From Eubacterium sp. CAG:252 (GTDB taxonomy: Bacteria > Bacillota > Clostridia > Lachnospirales > Lachnospiraceae), in NCBI GenBank assembly GCA_000436535.1, contig FR886343.1:20201-84200 (forward strand): a stretch of 64,000 nt of DNA, written 5' to 3'. The position numbers were made by a program, and so were the translations under genes. The notes beneath the pieces are model-generated. The model was not told the DNA's origin, made no database searches, and saw only the letters and a program-made list of their open reading frames with translations. Of the stretch, positions 36,501 to 41,966 are shown piece by piece (position 1 is the stretch's first letter; every line of letters starts with the position of its first letter).

Positions 36501-37990
36501 GTTTTGATATACCGTTTGAAACTTTCCTTGGTTTTAAGGGAAATAAAGAGCCTGATATTGATCTTAATTTCTCTAATGAGTATCAGAGTAAGGCACATGC
36601 CTATACAGAGGTTATATTTGGCAAAGGACAGACTTTCAAGGCGGGAACTATTGGTACAGTTGCAGAAAAGACTGCTTACGGATATGTATTTAAGTATCTT
36701 GAAGAACGTGGAAAGGTAAAAAGAAGATGTGAGATAGAGCGTATCGCAAAGGGCTGTATTGATATAAGAAGGACAACAGGACAGCATCCAGGTGGAATAG
36801 TCGTGCTTCCTATCGGTGATGAAATACATTCATTTACACCGATACAGCATCCAGCCAACGATGTGAAGAGTGGTATTGTTACAACACACTTTGATTACCA
36901 CAGCATCGACCATAACCTGTTAAAGCTGGATATATTAGGACATCTTGACCCTACTATGATTCGTATGCTGCAGGATCTTACGGGTATCGACCCTCTTGAA
37001 ATTCCGCTTGACTCAAAGGAGGTTATGTCACTTTTTAAGGATACATCGGCACTTGGCATAAAGCCGGAGGATATAGGCGGCTGTAAGCTTGGTGCGCTTG
37101 GCATACCTGAGTTTGGTACTGACTTTGCCATGCAGATGCTTATTGATACCAAGCCACAGTATTTTTCTGACCTTGTACGAATAGCAGGACTTTCACATGG
37201 TACTGACGTATGGCTTGGCAATGCGCAGACACTTCTTAAGGAGGGCAAGGCTACTATATCGACAGCTATCTGTACAAGAGATGATATTATGATATATCTT
37301 ATCCAGAAGGGACTTGAGAGTGAGCTTGCATTTACTATTATGGAAAAGGTAAGAAAAGGTAAGGGACTTACACCTGAATGGGAGCAGATTATGAAGGAAC
37401 ACGGCGTTCCTGACTGGTACATATGGTCGTGTAATAAAATTCAGTATATGTTCCCTAAGGCACATGCGGCGGCATATGTTATGATGGCGTGGCGCGTTGC
37501 TTACTGCAAGGTATTCTATCCACTTGCCTATTATTGTGCCTACTTTAGTATAAGGGCAGATGCCTTTGATTATGAAAAGATGGCTATGGGCAGGGAACGG
37601 CTTGAATATTATCTTGATATGTATAAATCTAAGAAAGCAGATGGAACTATCGAAAAGACTGAGCTTGATGAGTACAAGGATATGCGTATTGTCCAGGAAA
37701 TGTATGCAAGAGGCTACGAGTTTACACCGATTGACATATATAAGGCGAAAGCAAGAAGCTTCCAGATAATAGACGGAAAGATAATGCCATCCTTTAAGGT
37801 CGTATCCAAGATAGGTGAGTCGGCAGGTGAGTCTATAGAGATAGCGGCAAGGGACGGAAAGTTCTTATCAAAGGATGACTTAAGGCAGCGTGCCAGGATA
37901 GGTCAGACGGTTATCGAAAAGTTAAGTGAGTTGAAGCTGCTTGACGGAATGGCAGAGAGCAACCAGTTGTCTTTGTTTGATGTTATATAA
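33524..37990 (+). CDS. polC: DNA polymerase III subunit alpha, PolC type
   Basis: PolC of 1488 residues. Visible in order are an N-terminal domain, an OB fold (about 260-345), the split PHP domain (ELHCHTKMSDMDG, AITDHGVVQAF), the DnaQ-type 3'-5' exonuclease (VVFDLETTGFS, HNAEFDMSF, HRAVDDAEATAH), a zinc module with CPEC and CPKC pairs (about 965-990) and the polymerase core (GSRGSVGSSFAATMAGITEVNPL, EPDIDLNFS). It is the main replicative polymerase of low-GC Gram-positives. It ends QLSLFDVI, with QLSLF resembling a beta-clamp-binding peptide. A structured repeat begins right after its stop codon. Confidence 0.98.
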   Translation: MYKFLDVFRTLKLPDDIRVYMENVEVTKVSKTSTNSLARVYIKNDKVISKKIIYKVEDALKKQIFRIQNMDVRIIDRYRLSEQYTPQTIMDVYYDSILFELEKYWTLEYNLLKNSTWEFEKSDLLVLTLEDGFLARTYADNLTDYFKKIYLNRFGFEIDVEYRYSHKTESHYERENAHKLNLRVKQIEEQLQAATQNGEGDAKTVSEADKNKKRAEQKAKAAAFFSERGASGKDLTRYRKPANQDVLYGRDFNDEITAIDQLETPVGEVVINGMVMSVEPRQIRDERTILSIAVTDFTDSIIVKMFIKNEQLEDIYSFVKEGNFLKIKGIAAMDKFDQEITISNVSGIRKGTDNRSVRTDLALNKRVELHCHTKMSDMDGVSYASDIINQAIKWGHKAVAITDHGVVQAFTEAYHTMQKLWGKYEAKGEKLDFKVIYGVEAYLVDDTKKIVTNPKGQDFAGDFVVFDLETTGFSALVDKVIEIGAVKIRNGEIVDRFSTFVNPKVPISFRIENLTGISDQMVMGSKTIEEILPEFLEFCEGCVMVAHNAEFDMSFIINNAERQGLEFSPSYIDTVLLSQFLIPALHNYKLDTLTKHLNVVLDNHHRAVDDAEATAHIFLKLIKMLADRDIFTLDKLNEEGALDEESIKKLHQYHCIILAANEMGRINLYRLVSASHMKYFNRFPKIPKSLVNQYREGLIIGSACEAGELFRAMVNGRSDAEIARIVSFYDYLEVQPIGNNRFMIEKEDYYVKDEEDLRDLNRRVISLGEKFDKPVVATCDVHFLNPEDEIYRRIIMAGKGFDDADSQPPLYLHTTDEMLHEFDYLGSDKAYEIVVTNTNKIMDMCEEIIPVRPDKRPPVIENSDQMLRTICHNRAHEIYGPELPEIVTERLERELNSIISNGYSVMYIIAQKLVWKSNDDGYLVGSRGSVGSSFAATMAGITEVNPLSPHYLCPECYYVDFYSDDVKKFAGGAGCDMPDKLCPKCGHKLNKLGFDIPFETFLGFKGNKEPDIDLNFSNEYQSKAHAYTEVIFGKGQTFKAGTIGTVAEKTAYGYVFKYLEERGKVKRRCEIERIAKGCIDIRRTTGQHPGGIVVLPIGDEIHSFTPIQHPANDVKSGIVTTHFDYHSIDHNLLKLDILGHLDPTMIRMLQDLTGIDPLEIPLDSKEVMSLFKDTSALGIKPEDIGGCKLGALGIPEFGTDFAMQMLIDTKPQYFSDLVRIAGLSHGTDVWLGNAQTLLKEGKATISTAICTRDDIMIYLIQKGLESELAFTIMEKVRKGKGLTPEWEQIMKEHGVPDWYIWSCNKIQYMFPKAHAAAYVMMAWRVAYCKVFYPLAYYCAYFSIRADAFDYEKMAMGRERLEYYLDMYKSKKADGTIEKTELDEYKDMRIVQEMYARGYEFTPIDIYKAKARSFQIIDGKIMPSFKVVSKIGESAGESIEIAARDGKFLSKDDLRQRARIGQTVIEKLSELKLLDGMAESNQLSLFDVI

Positions 37991-38130
37991 TTTTGACCCG
38001 CTCCAATATGAGCATAAAAGTGGGGATAGTCCAACGATATGCGAATATTAGGTGGAATTGTGGGAGTACGTGGCACGGAACAATCCGTAGGTACCATAGG
38101 TGGATAAATGACCTTGTGACTCTGGTATCT
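37991..38130 (+). repeat. Structured repeat, copy 1 (degenerate, 5'-truncated)
   Basis: The sequence from TTTTGACCCGC at 37991 to CTGGTATC at 38130 matches the element at 44961-45154 over about 105 bases with roughly 85% identity, and also in its right end. It retains the hairpin CAATATGAGCATA...TATGCGAATATT and the following ATTGT/ACAAT hairpin, but pairing is partly eroded. It lacks the first hairpin of the full copy and starts directly at the polC stop codon. Confidence 0.8.
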
Positions 38131-38148
38131 AATTTAAAGTATATTATG

Positions 38149-38178
38149 TTGCATATATTCATATATATGTGGTATATT
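38149..38178 (+). promoter_or_regulatory. Possible sigma-A promoter before the exporter gene
   Basis: TTGCAT (38149-38154), 18 bases, TATATT (38173-38178). A terminator follows only 13 bases later, so a leader from this promoter would be attenuated. The match may be chance in AT-rich DNA. Confidence 0.4.
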
Positions 38179-38190
38179 GTGTAAGTTGCT

Positions 38191-38229
38191 GGTGTATCAA
38201 TCTGTTTATACAGGTTGATATGCCTTTTG
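38191..38229 (+). terminator. Intrinsic terminator upstream of the exporter gene
   Basis: GGTGTATCAATCTG (38191-38204) pairs completely, with three G-T pairs, with CAGGTTGATATGCC (38211-38224) around loop TTTATA. TTTTGT follows. It most likely ends the polC transcript, but could also attenuate transcription from 38149. Confidence 0.8.
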
Positions 38230-38254
38230 TATGAATAATATCATGAGGTGAAAA

Positions 38255-38731
38255 ATGTTAAAAAAGTATCTTATATGTTTTTTAGTATCTATGGTACCTA
38301 TTGTCGAGCTTAGAGGAGCTATTCCTATATCACAGGGTATGCAGCTTCCTTTGTTACAGTCTTATATAATATGTGTAATTGGTAATATGCTTCCAGTACC
38401 TGTTATATATTTTTTTGCAAGACGTGTTCTTGAATGGGGAGCTGACAAGAAGTATATTGGCAAGTTCTTCACTTTCTGTATTGAAAAAGGACACAAGGGT
38501 GGAGAGAAGTTAAAGAAGAAGGCTGGTAACGGACTTTTTATAGCACTTCTTTTATTCGTTGGAATTCCAGTTCCAGGAACAGGTGCATGGACAGGAACAC
38601 TTGCAGCAAGCTTTCTTGATATGGGCTTTAAGAAGAGCGTAATCGCAGTTCTTGGCGGCGTGCTGCTTGCAGGAGTTATTATGGGACTTGCATCGGCGGG
38701 ATTATTTACAGCACTGTTTAGTCTGTTTTAA
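38255..38731 (+). CDS. COG2426-type small multidrug export family membrane protein
   Basis: A 158-residue membrane protein with about four hydrophobic segments. It contains VPIVELRGAIPIS near the N-terminus and FVGIPVPGTGAWTGTLAASFLDM in the second half, both characteristic of the Sm_multidrug_ex family. The transport substrate is not established, and the family name overstates what is known. GAGGTG precedes the ATG. The gene is bracketed by a repeat, a terminator and the 262-nt structured element, so this is an insertion in the otherwise syntenic polC-rimP interval. Confidence 0.85.
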   Translation: MLKKYLICFLVSMVPIVELRGAIPISQGMQLPLLQSYIICVIGNMLPVPVIYFFARRVLEWGADKKYIGKFFTFCIEKGHKGGEKLKKKAGNGLFIALLLFVGIPVPGTGAWTGTLAASFLDMGFKKSVIAVLGGVLLAGVIMGLASAGLFTALFSLF

Positions 38732-38798
38732 GACAAAGGGAAATTTGACAGAGCTATAATGAGTGATTGCGTTCAGGCATATTTGATGAAGAACGGAC

Positions 38799-39060
38799 GA
38801 CATAGAATAAGCGGATGCCTATAGCACAGACGGTATTCGACACCAGAAGATTTAATTTACGCGGGCAACGAGCTAAAGTCATATGCGGGCATATGACCTT
38901 GGCGACTGCCTCGATAACAATAAGAAACACGTTATGCGGGTTTCTCATTATTGGTTATTTCTAAGACTTTTCATATAGGTATTAACTGCGACCGCTACCG
39001 TTTGATACGGAACGTCCTGTCCCATACCGGGCTTCCACAGACATCCGCTTATTCTATGTC
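38799..39060 (-). ncRNA. 262-nt multi-hairpin element closed by a perfect 19-bp stem, candidate ncRNA
   Basis: Bases 38799-38817 are the exact reverse complement of 39042-39060. Inside are an aligned CGGTAT/ATACCG helix (38831-38836 with 39024-39029) and a hairpin GTCATATG-CGGG-CATATGAC (38878-38897) extended by GCTAA/TTGGC. A further bulged stem is built on AGAAAC/GTTTCT (near 38923-38946), and a CCGT/ACGG hairpin lies at 38998-39010. No open frame explains this conservation of pairing. The strand call rests on a promoter-like sequence at 39101-39073 that would start transcription about six bases outside the stem. It does not match tmRNA, SRP, RNase P or 6S motifs that I know. A MITE with 19-bp inverted repeats is the alternative. 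Confidence 0.6.
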
Positions 39061-39254
39061 TGGCTGTGATAAATTGTATTAATTATGATAAAGTTAGTTA
39101 ATAAAAAGAGTTTTATATTGAAAATCTGTTACAAAAGCCTTGGGATTATGTGTTTTTTCGATATTATAAAACAGGTAAAACCCAGTATTTATGCGGGTTC
39201 AGAAGAAAACTTCAATTTTTCTTCAAAATTTTTGAAAAAAATTGAAAAAAGTGC
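39061..39254. other. AT-rich interval between the structured element and the tRNA promoter
   Basis: No gene is seen. Notable is a nested inverted repeat in which TTCAATTTTT (starting near 39210) pairs with AAAAATTGAA (ending near 39247) around TTCAAAA/TTTTGAA. Weaker complementarity AACCC/GGGTT lies near 39180-39199. It may insulate the tRNA unit from upstream transcription. Confidence 0.3.
39073..39101 (-). promoter_or_regulatory. Promoter-like sequence driving the 262-nt element on the minus strand
   Basis: Read on the minus strand, TTAACT (39101-39096), exactly 17 bases, TACAAT (39078-39073). The predicted start near 39066 is six bases before the closing stem. Confidence 0.5.
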
Positions 39255-39283
39255 TTGACGGATTGGGTATTCAGGTGTATTAT
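39255..39283 (+). promoter_or_regulatory. Promoter of the tRNA-Glu gene
   Basis: TTGACG (39255-39260), 17 bases, TATTAT (39278-39283), overlapping a TATAAT at 39281. The start would be near 39290. A TCAGCG/CGCTGA hairpin lies in the 5' leader before the tRNA. Confidence 0.7.
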
Positions 39284-39329
39284 AATGAAGTGCTCAGCGA
39301 TAAGCGCTGACACAAAGTATTAAAGATAT

Positions 39330-39401
39330 GGCTTATTGGTCAAGTGGTTAAGACGTCGCCCTCTCACGGCGAAGACAGGGGTTCGACTCCCCTATAAGCT
39401 A
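39330..39401 (+). tRNA. tRNA-Glu (anticodon CTC)
   Basis: A 72-nt cloverleaf. The acceptor GGCTTAT pairs with ATAAGCT (first pair G-T), the D arm contains AAGTGGTTAAGA, and the anticodon stem TCGCC/GGCGA encloses CTCTCAC with anticodon CTC, which reads GAG. The T arm is CAGGGGTTCGACTCCCCT. The discriminator is A and CCA is not encoded. It has its own promoter and terminator. Confidence 0.96.
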
Positions 39402-39423
39402 TTCTGAGTTATATTCGACTGAC

Positions 39424-39457
39424 AAGAGTGGGCATTGATGTCCACTCTTTCGTTTTT
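39424..39457 (+). terminator. Intrinsic terminator after tRNA-Glu
   Basis: AAGAGTGGGCAT/ATGTCCACTCTT (39424-39449) with a two-base loop and one G-T pair, followed by TCGTTTTT. Confidence 0.88.
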
Positions 39458-39538
39458 ATCCTGAAATATTTATCAGGGTCTGGCGGTATAGGCATATGTG
39501 AATGTGATTCAGTATCAAATTATAAGAAAGAGGTAGAC

Positions 39539-40003
39539 ATGGGTAAGAGAGAAGATTACGAGGCTAAGACGGAACAGCTTATAGCGCCTATCATCGCTGC
39601 CAATCATGTGGAACTTTTTGATGTGGATTACATTAAGGAAGGTCAGGACTGGTACTTAAGAGTCTATATCGACAAAGAAGGCGGAGTCACTATAGATGAC
39701 TGTCAGGCGGTAAGCAGAGCTTTCAATGAGGTGCTGGATAAGGAGAATTATATTGCAGACCAGTATATATTTGAGGTGAGTTCTCCGGGACTTACAAGAC
39801 CTTTAAAGAAAGAAAAGGATTATGAAAAAAGTATAGGACGACTGTTAGACATTAAGCTTTATAAGCCTGTTGAGGGTAAGAAGGAATACGCGGGTATCCT
39901 TAAGGAATATAATAAGGATATTATTATTATAGAGTCTGATGATACACAGATAACTATTGAAAGAAGCAATCTTGCTATGATTAGATGGGCTTATGTAGAC
40001 TAG
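39539..40003 (+). CDS. rimP: Ribosome maturation factor RimP
   Basis: RimP of 154 residues with the core FDVDYIKEGQDWYLRVYIDKEGGVTIDDCQAVSRAF and FEVSSPGLTRPLKKEKDYEK. It is needed for 30S subunit maturation. The start at 39539 follows an AAGAGGT box; open frame further upstream crosses the tRNA terminator and is not coding. It begins the rimP-nusA-ylxR-ylxQ-infB run. Confidence 0.96.
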   Translation: MGKREDYEAKTEQLIAPIIAANHVELFDVDYIKEGQDWYLRVYIDKEGGVTIDDCQAVSRAFNEVLDKENYIADQYIFEVSSPGLTRPLKKEKDYEKSIGRLLDIKLYKPVEGKKEYAGILKEYNKDIIIIESDDTQITIERSNLAMIRWAYVD

Positions 40004-40063
40004 AAGCAGTTGATGGTGTGTATGTGAGTATAGTTTTAGATTAAATTATGGAGGATGATAAAG

Positions 40064-41299
40064 ATGAATAAGGATTTAATACTTGCGATTGAGGCTTTGG
40101 AAAAAGAAAATGGTATCAGCAAAGAGATTATGTTTGATGCTATTGAAAAGTCTTTAATGGATGAGTATAAGGCAGAATTTGATAAGGCTGATAACGGAAG
40201 GGTATCACTTGACAGAATAACTGGAGATTTCCATATATATTCAGACAGAACAGTCGTTGAGAAGGTGGAAGTTCCAGAATTCAGAGAGAATAAGAAGGAA
40301 AAGTATGTTTCTGGTACAGAGATAGCCTTAGAGGATGCAAGAAAGATTAAGCCGGGATGTCAGATAGGTGATGTTATCACTATCGAGGTTAAGTCTGAAG
40401 AGTTCTCAAGAAAGGCTGCAAAAAATGCAAAGAACACCATTGTACAGACAATAAGAGAACAGGAAAAAAATGCACTTTATAATGAGCTTCATGATAAGGA
40501 AAGAGAAATTATTACAGGTGTAGTACAGAGAATTAACGATAATGGTGATATGACAATTGACATCGGAAGAACACAGGCGGTTCTTAAGGCTGATGATAAG
40601 TCAAGAGATAACAGCAGATTTAAGGATAAGGAATTCAAGCCAGGTGACAGAATAAAGGTATATGTTGTAAGTGTAAGCAACAGAGAAAGAAACGGACTTG
40701 GAATAAAGATATCAAGAAAGTCACCAGAATTCGTTAAGAAGTTATTTGAAGAAGAAGTAACTGAGATTAAGGATGGAACAGTTGAGATTATGGCAATCGC
40801 AAGAGAAGCTGGTTCCAGAACTAAGATGGCAGTAAGAGCAAATGTTCCACACGTAGACCCAGTTGGCGCATGTGTTGGTATTAACGGCGCAAGAGTTAAG
40901 AATATTGTAAATGAACTTGGCAGCGAGCAGATAGATATCGTTGAGTGGGACAGCAATCCAGCACAGCTTATTGTTAATGCACTCAGCCCTGCAAAGGTTG
41001 TATCAGCAGTCGCTGATGAAGAAGAAAAGAAGGCTAAGATAATTGTATCTGAACAGCAGTTATCACTTGCTATCGGTAAGTCAGGACAGAATGTAAGACT
41101 TGCAGCAAAGCTTACAGGATATGGTATAGATATAAAGAGCGAAGCAGATGCAGAGGAGTTTGAAGAAGAAACACAGGAAGCAGAGTCAGTATATGACAAT
41201 GAAGAGATAGCTGATAGTGATATTCAGGCTGAACAGGAAACATATCCAGAAGATGAAGAAGCAGATGCAGCCTCTGACACAGAAGTTGTAGAAGAATAA
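40064..41299 (+). CDS. nusA: Transcription termination/antitermination factor NusA
   Basis: NusA of 411 residues: N-terminal RNA-polymerase-binding domain, S1 domain (about 135-200), KH1 and KH2 (about 230-345, with DPVGACVGINGARVKNIVNELG and LAIGKSGQNVRLAAKLTG) and a strongly acidic tail of about 60 residues. The ATG at 40064 lies nine bases after GGAGG; the ATG at 40055 abuts that box. It modulates pausing and termination. Confidence 0.97.
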   Translation: MNKDLILAIEALEKENGISKEIMFDAIEKSLMDEYKAEFDKADNGRVSLDRITGDFHIYSDRTVVEKVEVPEFRENKKEKYVSGTEIALEDARKIKPGCQIGDVITIEVKSEEFSRKAAKNAKNTIVQTIREQEKNALYNELHDKEREIITGVVQRINDNGDMTIDIGRTQAVLKADDKSRDNSRFKDKEFKPGDRIKVYVVSVSNRERNGLGIKISRKSPEFVKKLFEEEVTEIKDGTVEIMAIAREAGSRTKMAVRANVPHVDPVGACVGINGARVKNIVNELGSEQIDIVEWDSNPAQLIVNALSPAKVVSAVADEEEKKAKIIVSEQQLSLAIGKSGQNVRLAAKLTGYGIDIKSEADAEEFEEETQEAESVYDNEEIADSDIQAEQETYPEDEEADAASDTEVVEE

Positions 41300-41318
41300 T
41301 ATTTTTGGGAGTGATATT

Positions 41319-41591
41319 TTGGCAGCAGTAAAGAAGATTCCACAAAGACAATGTGTTGGTTGTAACCAGATGAAGAATAAGAAAGAACTTATTCGTATCC
41401 TTAAAACACAGGATGAACAAATCATAATAGACACAACGGGAAAGAAGAACGGCAGAGGGGCTTATATATGTCCTGATGCAGAATGTCTTAAGAAGGCAAG
41501 AAAGTCAAAGGGACTTGAGAGAGCTTTCAAGATGGCGATTGACCCAGGTGTTTATGATGAGCTTGAAAAGGAGATGAGTAATCTTGAATAA
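41319..41591 (+). CDS. rnpM: YlxR-family RNA-binding protein (RnpM)
   Basis: A 90-residue YlxR protein with the diagnostic RQCVGCNQMKNKKELIRI and the GRGAYICPDAECLKKARKSKGLERAF loop. In B. subtilis the family member binds the RNase P RNA and is called RnpM. The start is TTG at 41319, seven bases after GGGAG. It overlaps ylxQ by eight bases. Confidence 0.93.
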   Translation: MAAVKKIPQRQCVGCNQMKNKKELIRILKTQDEQIIIDTTGKKNGRGAYICPDAECLKKARKSKGLERAFKMAIDPGVYDELEKEMSNLE

Positions 41592-41886
41592 TAGCAGAGC
41601 ATTATCAATGATAGGTCTTGCAATGAAGGCCGGAAAAGTTGCAAGCGGAGAGTTTTCAACAGAAAAGGCTGTAAAAGAGCATAAGGCATATATGGTGATA
41701 GTAGCAGATGATTCATCTGATAATACCAAGAAGAACTTCAGAAATATGTGTGAGTACTATAAGGTTCCGGTGTATTTCTTTAGCAATAAAGAAGAGCTGG
41801 GACATGCGATAGGTAAAGAATTCAGGGCATCACTCGCAATCCTTGATGAAGGATTTAAAAATAGTATTGAAAAACATTTTAAGTAG
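41584..41886 (+). CDS. YlxQ, L7Ae/L30e-family RNA-binding protein
   Basis: A 100-residue L7Ae-like protein: SMIGLAMKAGKVASGEFSTEKAV at the N-terminus and VPVYFFSNKEELGHAIGKEFRASLAILDEGF near the C-terminus. It is a K-turn-type RNA-binding protein always found between ylxR and infB. The start is TTG at 41584, overlapping the end of ylxR, with AAGGAG nine bases upstream. Confidence 0.92.
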   Translation: MNNSRALSMIGLAMKAGKVASGEFSTEKAVKEHKAYMVIVADDSSDNTKKNFRNMCEYYKVPVYFFSNKEELGHAIGKEFRASLAILDEGFKNSIEKHFK

Positions 41887-41966
41887 ATATTAGTAACTAT
41901 TGGTGTATAATAACATATGGGTGTGGCAGATAGTTAGTAACACTGGTATGTTGGAAAAGAGGTCAA

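Noticed and set aside
37993..38184. 63-codon open frame after polC
   Set aside because: It lies entirely within the structured repeat and its flank, has no ribosome-binding site, and the composition does not look coding.
38745..38760. TTGACA followed by TATAAT as a plus-strand promoter for the 262-nt element
   Set aside because: The boxes are only four bases apart. No other -35 or -10 box gives acceptable spacing.
38799..39060. 262-nt element as tmRNA, RNase P RNA, SRP RNA or 6S RNA
   Set aside because: The tmRNA tRNA-like ends and tag frame, the RNase P GAGGAAAGTCC core, the SRP GGAAG/AGCAG loop and the single-axis 6S fold are not found on either strand.
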